A DNA stretch of 56,146 nt, from NCBI GenBank assembly GCA_035620375.1, contig DASPGX010000019.1, forward strand, positions 1 to 56,146. The letters run 5' to 3'. The notes below the pieces were generated by a model. The model was given only the letters and a program-made list of their open reading frames with translations. It did not search any database and had not been told where the DNA came from. A program made the translations under genes and the position numbers. Every line of letters starts with the position of its first letter. Positions within the stretch are counted from its first letter, which is position 1. The DNA is from DASPGX01 sp035620375 (GTDB lineage Bacteria > Patescibacteriota > Minisyncoccia > 2-02-FULL-40-12 > GWA2-44-9). Below, piece by piece: positions 26,957 to 34,715 of this stretch.

Positions 26957-29574
26957 ACCGGTTCCATTTCAGACCAGTTTCTGCCCGATTTGGCGTCCAC
27001 CACGAGCGGAACGGCCAACGGGAACACCTTCTCCATGATGCGCTTCGCGCGGGCGGCGACTTCGGCGACCGCGGATTCGTGGACTTCCAGCACCAGTTCG
27101 TCGTGCACCTGCAGGAGCATGCGGGCCTTGTCGCCGTACGACTTGACGAGGTCGTGCTCCAGATCCAGCATCGCCTGTTTGACGATGTCCGCATCGGTGC
27201 CCTGGACCGGGTGGTTGATGGCGATGCGCTCGGCCTGTGCGGCGACCTGCGGCATCGTTGAGGCTATGTCCGGCAGCGGCCTGTGCCGTCCCAACAGAGT
27301 CCGGACATGGCCTTCCTTGGCGGCCGCCCGCTTCGTCTTGTTCATGTAGTCGGCGACACCCGGAAAACGGGCGAAATAGTCGTCAATGAAACGCCGCGCC
27401 GATTCGCGCGGTACGCCGGCGGCGCGCGCGAATCCCATGACACCCATGCCGTAGATGATGCCGAAATTCAGGACTTTCGCCTGACGGCGCATGTCCTTGG
27501 TTACGGCGTCCGCGGGAACGCGGAACACTTCCGATGCGGTCCTCGTATGGATATCCTCGCCCCGCGCGAAGACCTCCTGCATGGTTTTGTCGGCGGACAG
27601 GTGCGCCGCGATGCGGAGCTCAATCTGCGAATAATCCAGCGAAAGCAGGCGGTAGCCCTCGGGCGCCGTGAACGCTCCGCGGAACCGCTGGCCGAGCGTG
27701 GTCCGTGTCGGGATGTTCTGGAGATTGGGGTCCTGCGACGACAGGCGTCCGGTCGCCGTTCCCGTCTGGTTGTAGGTCGTATGAATGCGCCCGTCCTCCC
27801 GGATGAGGAGCGGGAACGGCTCGATGTACGTGCTGACCAGCTTGGAAAGCTCCCGCCACTGCAGGATGAGCGCGATGACGGGGTGTTCGTCCGCGAGCTT
27901 TTCCAGTTCCCCTGCCGCCGTGCTCAGTGCGCCGGTACTCGTCCGCCTGACCTTCCCCCTGATGGCCAGCCGTTCAAAGAGCACTTCGGCGAGTTGTTTG
28001 GGCGAGCCGATATTAAACTCGCCGCCGGCAAGCTTATGAATCTTTTTCTCCAGGGAGGTCAGTTCTTTCTTGGCCTCCCCGGCCAATGACGTGATGAGCG
28101 CGCGGTCCACGAGGATGCCGCGGTCTTCCATGCGCGCAAGGACCGCGACCAGCGGCATTTCCATGCCGTACATGAGACGGTCCAGCTTCAGTTGTTCCAG
28201 GGTTGCACGTTGTTCGCGCGCGAGCCGGAGGATGACCGCGGGCCGTCCGGCCGGGTGCTCAGAAAGATAATGGTTCAGGGTTTCGTATGCGATACGGTCG
28301 AGGCCGTAGTCACGGAGCTCGGGATTGATGAGCCACGCGGCAATCATCGTGTCGAACCATGCGTCCGTGGAAATATCCGTCCGTCCGGACAGTTTCAGGA
28401 GCTGTTTGGCGTCATGAGTCAGCACGGTGCCGTACCGCTCCAGTACGCGGGCGACATCGCCGCGTCCTGCGCCGTCCAGCCGCCACGTCTCCTCCTCCGT
28501 AACGGCGGCGAAAACCGTGAACGTATCACCGTCCTCCGCCTGTACGTGAACGGCGGCCTGGGTGCCTTCCGGAAGCGCGTCCACGGAAGCGGCAATCCGC
28601 ACGTCGGCGGCGGGTTCCTCCGGCTTCGCGTCCAGCTCCAGCTGCGGCGCTTGGGGCGCTGCGCCTGCCAGTGCCTGCTCAATGCGCTTTACCAACGAAT
28701 AGAATCCGAATTCCTGGCACAGCGCTTTGACCGCCGGAACGTCCAGATTGCGCTGCCAGTCCGCCTCTTCGGGCTCCAGGCCGACCGGAACGTCCCTCAC
28801 GATAGTGGCGAGCTCCTTGGAGAACCGTGCCTTCTCCTCGTGCTCCAAAAGCTTCGCCTTCATCTTCGCGCTGACCGAAGATGCCTTGCCCGCCTTCTTG
28901 GAGCCGGTATCCGCATGGAGCGCCGTATAGATACCCTCAATGCTGCCGAACGTCGCGATGAGCGAGGTCGCGGTCTTTTCTCCGACCCCCGGAACGCCCG
29001 GGATATTGTCGGACGGGTCACCCTTGAGTCCCTTGTAGTCCACGACCTGCGACGGACGGATGCCGAACCGGTCTTTGACGCTCTGTTCGTCGTACAGCAC
29101 GGTGTCGCTCATCCCCTTCCGGAGGGTGACCACGACGACGCGGTCCTTGTCCACGAGCTGCAGCGTATCCAGGTCGCCGGTGACGATGACGACCTTCAGG
29201 CCGTCGCGCGCCTTGAACCGTTCGGCGACCGTTCCGATGATGTCGTCGGCCTCTACGCCCTTATGTTCCAGTACGGGGATATGCAGGGCGTTCAGCATGC
29301 GTTTGACCAGCGGAATCTGGGCGTACAGTTCGTCCGGTGCCTTGGTGCGTGTAGCTTTATACTCCACGTATTTCGCGTGCCGGAACGTCGGACCTGCCAT
29401 ATCAAACGCAGCGGCCACGTAGTCGGGTTTGAGCTGGCCCAGCATCTTCAACAGGACGGTCGTGAAGCCGTAAACCGCGTTGGTCGGGAGCCCTTTGGGC
29501 GAATTTAACGGCGGCAGGGCATGGAAAGCCCGGTGGACGAGGGCGTTCGCGTCAATGAGGACGAACTTCTTCAT
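26953..29574 (-). CDS. polA: DNA polymerase I
   Basis: PolA fills gaps and removes RNA primers. The 873-residue protein has an intact 5'-3' nuclease domain (about 1-290; DANALVHRAFHAL, DMAGPTFRH, GDLDTLQL, GLKGDPSDNIPGVPGVGEKTA), a vestigial 3'-5' exonuclease domain (about 305-480) without the catalytic Asp-x-Glu residues, and the polymerase domain with motif A LDYSQIELR, motif B RRQAKVLNFGIIYG and motif C QVHDELVLEV. Loss of proofreading is common in PolA of many bacteria. It overlaps tsaE by 4 nt and the DUF3048 gene by 4 nt. Confidence 0.95.
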   Translation of the reverse strand: MKKFVLIDANALVHRAFHALPPLNSPKGLPTNAVYGFTTVLLKMLGQLKPDYVAAAFDMAGPTFRHAKYVEYKATRTKAPDELYAQIPLVKRMLNALHIPVLEHKGVEADDIIGTVAERFKARDGLKVVIVTGDLDTLQLVDKDRVVVVTLRKGMSDTVLYDEQSVKDRFGIRPSQVVDYKGLKGDPSDNIPGVPGVGEKTATSLIATFGSIEGIYTALHADTGSKKAGKASSVSAKMKAKLLEHEEKARFSKELATIVRDVPVGLEPEEADWQRNLDVPAVKALCQEFGFYSLVKRIEQALAGAAPQAPQLELDAKPEEPAADVRIAASVDALPEGTQAAVHVQAEDGDTFTVFAAVTEEETWRLDGAGRGDVARVLERYGTVLTHDAKQLLKLSGRTDISTDAWFDTMIAAWLINPELRDYGLDRIAYETLNHYLSEHPAGRPAVILRLAREQRATLEQLKLDRLMYGMEMPLVAVLARMEDRGILVDRALITSLAGEAKKELTSLEKKIHKLAGGEFNIGSPKQLAEVLFERLAIRGKVRRTSTGALSTAAGELEKLADEHPVIALILQWRELSKLVSTYIEPFPLLIREDGRIHTTYNQTGTATGRLSSQDPNLQNIPTRTTLGQRFRGAFTAPEGYRLLSLDYSQIELRIAAHLSADKTMQEVFARGEDIHTRTASEVFRVPADAVTKDMRRQAKVLNFGIIYGMGVMGFARAAGVPRESARRFIDDYFARFPGVADYMNKTKRAAAKEGHVRTLLGRHRPLPDIASTMPQVAAQAERIAINHPVQGTDADIVKQAMLDLEHDLVKSYGDKARMLLQVHDELVLEVHESAVAEVAARAKRIMEKVFPLAVPLVVDAKSGRNWSEMEPV

Positions 29575-30044
29575 GCCTGTCGGTCATGGCGGAGTCCGGC
29601 GGGCCATTTTACCGTTATGCCGCGCTTGTCCCCGCCTTCGTGGGTCATATGCACGGCAACGTGTTCCTTGGGGAAAATGGTCAGTGCCGTTTCGGGCCAC
29701 TCCACCAGTACGATATTGTTCCGGTCCCGCATGACCGACGCCAAATCCAGTGCCGCCAGGTCCTTGTGGCTTTCCAGGCGGTAACAGTCCAGATGCCAGA
29801 GCACTAAGCCGGTCCCCGGTATGCCGTAGCTGTGCATCAGCGTAAATGTCGGACTCTTGAGCGTTTCAGAAACGCCAAGCGCCCGGGCGAACGCCTGGGC
29901 GAATGTCGTCTTACCCGCGCCCAAATCCCCGATAAGGGCGATTACCAACGCCTGCGGGGAAAACGGCACGGATGCCATGGCCTGCGTCGCCATATCGGCG
30001 GCGATGACCGAGGTTTCATGCGGATTATGCGCGACGAGCTTCAT
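29571..30044 (-). CDS. tsaE: tRNA N6-threonylcarbamoyladenosine biosynthesis protein TsaE
   Basis: TsaE is the ATPase that works with TsaB and TsaD to make t6A37 in tRNAs reading ANN codons. The protein (157 residues from ATG 30044) has the P-loop GDLGAGKTTFAQAFARALG (about 39-57), the SPTFTLMHSY motif, the HLDCYRLES motif and VEWPE, all diagnostic. A longer in-frame extension exists but is low complexity and has no start signal. A TATCGT -10-like box ends 6 nt before the ATG, so it may be leaderless. It is first in the operon with polA. Confidence 0.93.
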   Translation of the reverse strand: MKLVAHNPHETSVIAADMATQAMASVPFSPQALVIALIGDLGAGKTTFAQAFARALGVSETLKSPTFTLMHSYGIPGTGLVLWHLDCYRLESHKDLAALDLASVMRDRNNIVLVEWPETALTIFPKEHVAVHMTHEGGDKRGITVKWPAGLRHDRQA

Positions 30045-30073
30045 ACGCGTACGATACCGCCAAAACGCGGGTT

Positions 30074-30128
30074 TTTCAATAAAAAAAGAGAAAGGGCCCT
30101 GGCCGCCGGGAGGCGGACAGGGCCCTGG
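30074..30128 (-). terminator. intrinsic terminator of the 31.4-30.1 kb operon
   Basis: On the - strand AGGGCCCTG and CAGGGCCCT enclose a smaller GCC/GGC hairpin and are followed by TTCTCTTTTTTT. It lies just after the 30134-30511 gene. Confidence 0.8.
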
Positions 30129-30133
30129 AAACG

Positions 30134-30511
30134 TTACCGCGGAACGAGAGGCTGATATCCCTCGTCCGGCCCGCAGGGAACCTGGGGGGTTCCGCACTGC
30201 GGCGCCGGCTGCGGCGGAGGCGGAGCGGTTGTCCCGGGATGGTAGGCGGGGCCGACGGGCTGAAGGCCCGAGGGTATCCATCCGGGATTACTGCGCTCGG
30301 CGGGAACCTCGTAAATCTGGTTCCCCCGCTGGATGCCGACCGGCTGGTCCGGGGGCACGACGGGAACGCCGTTGACGTTCCGGAGAACCGTGTAGTTCTC
30401 GTCGTGCCAACCGCGGTACAGCCAGCCCGCAGCGCCGCCCATCTGGCAGGCGTTCTGGAGGAAGAAGAGTCCCGCCAGAACACTGACGACGATGAGCCAG
30501 TTCCGGTTCAT
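30134..30511 (-). CDS. small membrane-anchored protein, YEVPA/PSGLQPV family
   Basis: This 125-residue protein has an N-terminal helix (about 5-22, possibly a signal), a central region with QIYEVPAERSNPGWIPSGLQ, a Pro/Gln-rich stretch and the C-terminus GYQPLVPR. The protein encoded at 31595-31921 shares YEVPA.RS..GW.PSGLQPV and the ending G[YF]..L[VI]PR, so the two are paralogues. I do not recognise the family. The gene lies 9 nt after the 30521-31393 stop codon and so is in its operon. Confidence 0.65.
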   Translation of the reverse strand: MNRNWLIVVSVLAGLFFLQNACQMGGAAGWLYRGWHDENYTVLRNVNGVPVVPPDQPVGIQRGNQIYEVPAERSNPGWIPSGLQPVGPAYHPGTTAPPPPQPAPQCGTPQVPCGPDEGYQPLVPR

Positions 30512-30520
30512 TGACCCTCC

Positions 30521-31393
30521 TTACCCTGCGCAGGTCAGCGAGAGCGTGTTGCTCCCGGTGAACGCCGTCCGGAGGCTGCAGGAGCCTTCCAGCGGTTTGG
30601 CCGACATGGCCTCCAGAGCGCTCCGGTTGGCGACGATGAACGTCGCGCCGGCGCCGAGGATGAATTCCCGCTTGCCGTCCCGCACCTTCAGGTTGCACCC
30701 GGTCCCGTTGTGGACCTCAATGCTCGAGGTCGCCGGAACGGGCGCGGGCGCGGGAGCGGGCGGAGCGGAGGGAGCCGCGGTCTGCGGAGGCGGTGCCGTT
30801 GAAGCGAGCCGCGTCTGCTGATACAGCAACTCCATCTGCGCCCGCTGGAGCTCGAGTTCCTGGCGGCGCAATTCCAGCTCTTCCTCGCGGTAGCGCTGGT
30901 CCTTCTTGGACCGCTTGTGGTCCAGGACCATGTCCGTAATCTGGAGCCCGGCGTTGACCGAGTCACCGATGATTACGGCGTTCCGTACCGCGCGGTTGCT
31001 GATGTCCCCTCTCCGGTGATACCGGCCGTACCCGCGGTCGTAGCCGTAGGCGCCGTAGCCGTAGGTGCCGAAAGGCGTCATCAGGGGCGAGAATCCGCCC
31101 TGGAACAGGTAGGCGTTGTTCCGCTGCCAGCTCTCGTAGGCGAAACGGTCGTACGTGCCCGTCATGATACGCATTCCCACACGGTCGCAGGCGCGGCCGT
31201 AGGGGTTGCCGTACACGACGTCGCTCTCGCAGAGCCGGGCGTCCAGGTCGGCGGTGAGCCGCGGGACGATGCTCTGCGTGTCGTTGAGGGCGATTTCCAG
31301 CCAGTCCGGTCCGCCGGGCTGCGCCTGGGCCGCGGGAGCGGCGACCAGGAGCGCGACGACGGCGGCGAGCGCCGCCAAGCTTGCGTTCTTCAT
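30521..31393 (-). CDS. secreted protein of unknown function with coiled-coil and C-terminal beta domain
   Basis: The protein (290 residues from ATG 31393, AAGGAGA upstream) has a signal peptide cut after AAQA (about 24), a domain with two Cys (about 25-85), a Gly/Tyr-rich stretch (TYGYGAYGYDRGYGRYH, about 115-135), a charged Glu/Arg/Gln coiled coil (about 165-200), an Ala/Pro linker and a short beta domain (about 228-290) with two Cys (GTGCNLKV and EGSCSL). No family was recognised. It is expressed from a strong promoter at 31471-31500 and followed by the small YEVPA-family gene. Confidence 0.65.
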   Translation of the reverse strand: MKNASLAALAAVVALLVAAPAAQAQPGGPDWLEIALNDTQSIVPRLTADLDARLCESDVVYGNPYGRACDRVGMRIMTGTYDRFAYESWQRNNAYLFQGGFSPLMTPFGTYGYGAYGYDRGYGRYHRRGDISNRAVRNAVIIGDSVNAGLQITDMVLDHKRSKKDQRYREEELELRRQELELQRAQMELLYQQTRLASTAPPPQTAAPSAPPAPAPAPVPATSSIEVHNGTGCNLKVRDGKREFILGAGATFIVANRSALEAMSAKPLEGSCSLRTAFTGSNTLSLTCAG

Positions 31394-31470
31394 CTCTTCT
31401 CTCCTTGCCCGAAGCCGCGGGCAGAATGGGTTGTTCGGGTACCAACAGGGTACCTCACCCTGACCTTTCA

Positions 31471-31500
31471 ATTATAGCATGAAAAATGGCGTAAAGTCAA
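31471..31500 (-). promoter_or_regulatory. strong sigma-70-type promoter
   Basis: On the - strand TTGACT (31495-31500) and a perfect TATAAT (31471-31476) are 18 nt apart, with TGC just before the -10 (extended -10). The leader to ATG 31393 is about 70 nt. Confidence 0.75.
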
Positions 31501-31542
31501 GAGTCACGGGCGCGGAAAACCGCGTAAAATGCCGAAAATTGA

Positions 31543-31573
31543 GCGAGCCCCCACCGCGAAGGTGGGGGCTCGG
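31543..31573 (-). terminator. intrinsic terminator of the 31595 gene
   Basis: CGAGCCCCCACC pairs with GGTGGGGGCTCG around a short loop; on the - strand it is followed by CTCAATTTT. The stem is long and GC-rich. Confidence 0.75.
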
Positions 31574-31594
31574 ACGACTATCCGGGGGAACGGC

Positions 31595-31921
31595 TTATCG
31601 CGGAATCAACTGCCGGAAGCCGTCGTCTTCGGTCTTGCCGTGGCGCGGTTCCGGGGAGGTCTGCGCGGCCGGCTCCGGAGCCTCTGTTGCCGCGCCGGCC
31701 TTCGGCGGCCGGACCGGCACGGGCGGAACGACGGGCTGAAGGCCCGAGGGCGTCCATCCGCTGCGCCCGGCCGGAACCTCATAGACGCCGTCCGGCGATT
31801 GCCGGTACTCGGCGGCGGCCTGTCGGACCGCGTCAGTCCACGCACCGGCCAGCGAGCCCGTCTTCTCCACGAGCCAGATGACGCCCAGCGCGCAGAGTAC
31901 TGCGATTGCGAGCCTCTTCAT
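31595..31921 (-). CDS. small membrane-anchored protein, YEVPA/PSGLQPV family
   Basis: This 108-residue protein has an N-terminal hydrophobic helix (about 3-18), YRQSPDGVYEVPAGRSGW followed by TPSGLQPVVPP, a Pro/Ala/Glu-rich stretch and the C-terminus GFRQLIPR. It is a paralogue of the protein at 30134-30511 despite a different N-terminus, with the motif and C-terminus conserved. AGGAGGGG lies just before the ATG. On the - strand an extended -10 (TGG + TATAAT, 31972-31977) is about 50 nt upstream. Function unknown; the conserved C-terminal LxPR may be a binding element (inference). Confidence 0.65.
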   Translation of the reverse strand: MKRLAIAVLCALGVIWLVEKTGSLAGAWTDAVRQAAAEYRQSPDGVYEVPAGRSGWTPSGLQPVVPPVPVRPPKAGAATEAPEPAAQTSPEPRHGKTEDDGFRQLIPR

Positions 31922-32009
31922 GGCTCCCCTCCTCTGTTCTCAAGGCGCCGTCAGGGCAGCCCAGTGGGAGTATTATACCACAAATTGATGTATAAATCCA
32001 GAATACCAA

Positions 32010-32864
32010 TCAGGCATTTTTCCGGATTTCACGAAGGATGCGGACGTCCTCTTCCCTGCCCCGGTCGTCCGTTTCCAAGATCCAGTCTATGCCGCGGAAC
32101 GGGCCGGAACGCAGGATATGCTCCAGTCCCGTGATGCCGATGTGACCCTTTCCGAGGTGCTCGTGGCGGTCCTTGCGTCCTCCCAATGGGGTCTTGGAGT
32201 CGTTCACATGCGTTAGCTTGAGCCACTGCAGTCCGATGGTGTTGTCGAATTCCGCCAACACCGCCTTGAGCTTCTCCGGTTCCGAAAAGTCATACCCGGA
32301 CGCGAACGCATGGCAGGTGTCAAAGCAGACGCCTGCGAATCCGGGCAGTTCCCCGGCATCGCGCATCATGTCCGCCACTTCGCCGAACGTGTCTCCCAGG
32401 ACATTGCCGGCTCCGGCGGCGATTTCCAGCAGGAAACCGCACGAACCGTTGTACCCTTCCAGAATCTTCGCGATGGCGCCGCGGACCAGCTTCGCCGCGC
32501 TTTCGTAGGACTGGCCGGCATGCGAGCCCGGGTGGGTCATCACGTAGGCCGCGCCGAGCCTGCTCCCCCGCTCCAGTTCCTCCCGCAATACACGGATGGA
32601 CGCCATCCGGATGCGCGGACTCATGGAGGCCAGGTTGATGTAATAGGGCGAGTGGATGACGAAACGGTCCATGCCGAACCGCTCCATCTCTCCCCTGAAC
32701 CGTGCGACGACTTCGTCGGTGAGTTCAGGAGCGGGGCCGCCCTGCGGGGAGCGGGTGAAGCATTGGAACGTCTCACAGCCCAATTCCGCAGCCCGTCCGG
32801 GGGCGTTTACGATGCCGCCCGCCGTGCTGACATGCGCTCCGATGCGCGACGAGGATGCTTTCAT
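32010..32864 (-). CDS. nfo: endonuclease IV (AP endonuclease)
   Basis: Nfo cuts DNA 5' of abasic sites in base excision repair. The 284-residue TIM-barrel protein shows the family start RIGAHVSTAGG, QCFTRSPQG, VIHSPYYINLAS, HPGSHAG (metal His), LLEIAAGAGNVLG (metal Glu), VCFDTCHAFASGYD (metal Asp/His), HVNDSKTPLGGRKDRHEHLGKGHIG (split here: HVNDSKTPLGG, then KDRHEHLGKG) and DWILETDD. Length is normal. A CATGAT box lies 6 nt before the ATG, so the mRNA may be leaderless. Confidence 0.95.
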   Translation of the reverse strand: MKASSSRIGAHVSTAGGIVNAPGRAAELGCETFQCFTRSPQGGPAPELTDEVVARFRGEMERFGMDRFVIHSPYYINLASMSPRIRMASIRVLREELERGSRLGAAYVMTHPGSHAGQSYESAAKLVRGAIAKILEGYNGSCGFLLEIAAGAGNVLGDTFGEVADMMRDAGELPGFAGVCFDTCHAFASGYDFSEPEKLKAVLAEFDNTIGLQWLKLTHVNDSKTPLGGRKDRHEHLGKGHIGITGLEHILRSGPFRGIDWILETDDRGREEDVRILREIRKNA

Positions 32865-32889
32865 ACCGGCATCATGCCAGAGAACCCGC

Positions 32890-33279
32890 TCACGAGGAAG
32901 ATTCCGTCTCCACGTTCAGGAAATGCGTGACGTGCGCCTGACGCCCGATCCGGTCTATGGTTACCTCAATGACGTCAATCTGCCATTCCGGCTCCGCTCC
33001 CCCGCCGAAGGAGGCGAGCCAGCTGCGGGCGGTGCGCCGGACCTTTGCAAGTTTGAGCCTGCCGGCACGGATATGGGCGGCGAAACCGGCTACCTCCCGG
33101 GATTGAGCCTTAACTTCAATGAAGTGATGCCGACCGTCCTTTTTCGCGACGATATCCAGCTCTCCCCAGGGCTTTCGCCAGTTGCGCGCGACCACGCGGT
33201 ACCCGTTTTGCGTCAGATACCGTGAAGCGGCGTCTTCAGCCAGAGAACCGGTCGCGGAAGCGGGCGAATCTATTGACAT
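32890..33279 (-). CDS. YraN/UPF0102 endonuclease-like protein
   Basis: This 129-residue protein has the UPF0102 layout: G.LAEDAA.RYL (about 11-22), VVARNWRKPWGELDIVAKKDG with the nuclease-fold Glu-Asp pair, FIEVKAQSR (the E-x-K motif), and QIDVIEV. The fold is related to Holliday-junction resolvases and restriction enzymes. Its role is not settled; a contribution to DNA repair or recombination is commonly proposed. It lies 25 nt upstream of nfo on the same strand, so co-expression is likely. Confidence 0.88.
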   Translation of the reverse strand: MSIDSPASATGSLAEDAASRYLTQNGYRVVARNWRKPWGELDIVAKKDGRHHFIEVKAQSREVAGFAAHIRAGRLKLAKVRRTARSWLASFGGGAEPEWQIDVIEVTIDRIGRQAHVTHFLNVETESSS

Positions 33280-33582
33280 GTATACAAAATTATTGTGTGC
33301 GGTGCCATGTGGATAATCGGGATGAGCCTCATTGACCGCCCGGCGGGGCGCGTGCTACACTGCGCAGGTGATTCTCCGCGCGAGAGTCTTTTGTTTTCTA
33401 TAGCACTTTTGCGGTTTTCACCAGGGTACGGGCCCTGGAGAGGGTTCAGCTAACCTTCATTACCCATTAGTACGAAGCTCAAATCCTGGCTTGCAGGCGC
33501 CCTGCGCCGTATCCCCTTCCGACGTCCGGAAGGCGGTTTTGAGTCCTCTAGGAGCCGTCCGGAGGCCGTAGGAGCCGTCGTG
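33280..33582. other. intergenic region holding the structured leader of the M23 hydrolase gene
   Basis: A promoter-like pair TTGACC (33332-33337) and TACACT (33356-33361), 18 nt apart, points to transcription start near 33368. The leader contains a 7-bp stem (33371-33377 with 33383-33389) followed by a T-rich run, a CCAGGG/CCCTGG stem (33421-33438) and GGTTCAGCTAACC (33444-33456). The last segment resembles the conserved 3' core of the ydaO (cyclic di-AMP) riboswitch, but the upstream part does not match convincingly. Confidence 0.35.
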
Positions 33583-34644
33583 ATGTCCCTCTTCGTGCTC
33601 GGGTTCTGGGGCAGCCATGCCGAGGGCCAGTCCCCCATTTTCGGTGAGTTCGTGAGCGATTATATCGTTGAGCGGGCCGCATCGCTGGCGGGAGCGCTTC
33701 CCCTCAATGAGGCCCAGTTGGCGGACATTAACAGTATTTCCGACGGCGTTGCCGGCTATGGGGGGCTCGAGCAGTATAAAAGCGCGGATGCAGGACTCAT
33801 CGTACAGGACGGCGCCTTTGTTGCGGCAAATCCCGTGGATGTGAATTGGTTCGATGCGGTCAGGAACAATAATGAGGTGTTTCAATATATCGTGCAGGAG
33901 GGTGATGCGCTTTCACTCATTGCCGCCGACTTCGGCGTGAGTACGGAGTCCATTATCTGGCTCAACGACCTCAAGAACGCGCACAGCCTTTCCCTGGGGC
34001 AGGCCCTAAAAATCCCGCCGGTAAGCGGGGTTGTGCATGTGGCAAGGGAAGGCGAAAATATCGCGCAAATCGCTAAGAAATACAGCGCCAGCGAGGAAGA
34101 TATTATCGCGTATAACAACCTCCCAGCCGGCGGATTCTTCAGTCCGGGAACGACGCTTATCGTCCCTGACGGGAAGATTCAGCTGGCGGCGCCCGTTGCG
34201 GCCGCCCCCACGGCATCGGGACGTCCGTTTTCGTACCTTCCGGACCTGGACGGATATTATTTCCGGCCCACGGTCGGGACGCTTTCCCGGGGAGGGGCCA
34301 TCCACGGACGTAACGGGATTGATATCGCGAACCAGTGCGGCACGCAGATATATGCTGCCGCTGACGGGACGGTCAGAACCGTGTCGCTTACCGGGAGCAC
34401 ATCGCGCAGCGCCAACGGGGGATACGGGAATTTTGTGGTCGTCGTTCATCCCAATGGGACCGAGACGCTGTACGCCCACCTTCTGGCGAACAGCGTACAT
34501 GTCGCAGAAGGGCAACTCGTGGCAAAAGGGCAGATTATTGCCCAGATCGGCGGCAAGCCATATTCAGCAGGAGCGGGGTATTCAACCGGATGTCACCTTC
34601 ACTTTGAGGTTCACGGAGCCCGGAATCCGCTCGCGAAGTACTAA
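33583..34644 (+). CDS. LysM-M23 peptidoglycan hydrolase
   Basis: The protein has two LysM domains (about 105-150 and 152-198; QYIVQEGDALSLIAADFGVS, VHVAREGENIAQIAKKYSAS) and a C-terminal M23 (lysostaphin-like) endopeptidase domain with HGRNGIDIA (metal His/Asp), ETLYAHL and CHLHFEVHG (metal His). It should bind and cut peptidoglycan during growth or division. The ATG at 33583 gives 353 residues but starts inside the hydrophobic helix. The open frame continues upstream to 33454 and encodes a basic stretch plus the rest of the helix (EAVGAVVMSLFVLGFWG), without an ATG/GTG/TTG. The real start is therefore probably upstream at a rare codon (for example ATT at 33466). Confidence 0.88.
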   Translation: MSLFVLGFWGSHAEGQSPIFGEFVSDYIVERAASLAGALPLNEAQLADINSISDGVAGYGGLEQYKSADAGLIVQDGAFVAANPVDVNWFDAVRNNNEVFQYIVQEGDALSLIAADFGVSTESIIWLNDLKNAHSLSLGQALKIPPVSGVVHVAREGENIAQIAKKYSASEEDIIAYNNLPAGGFFSPGTTLIVPDGKIQLAAPVAAAPTASGRPFSYLPDLDGYYFRPTVGTLSRGGAIHGRNGIDIANQCGTQIYAAADGTVRTVSLTGSTSRSANGGYGNFVVVVHPNGTETLYAHLLANSVHVAEGQLVAKGQIIAQIGGKPYSAGAGYSTGCHLHFEVHGARNPLAKY

Positions 34645-34667
34645 AATTGCTTGTATTTTGCCGATTT

Positions 34668-34699
34668 TTAACGGTCCGCCGCGGCGGGCCGTTGAGTTT
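34668..34699 (+). terminator. intrinsic terminator of the M23 hydrolase gene
   Basis: AACGGTCCGCC pairs with GGCGGGCCGTT (one G-T pair) and is followed on the + strand by GAGTTTTC. It lies between two convergent genes. Confidence 0.7.
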
Positions 34700-34715
34700 T
34701 CATGCGAAACGCGTG

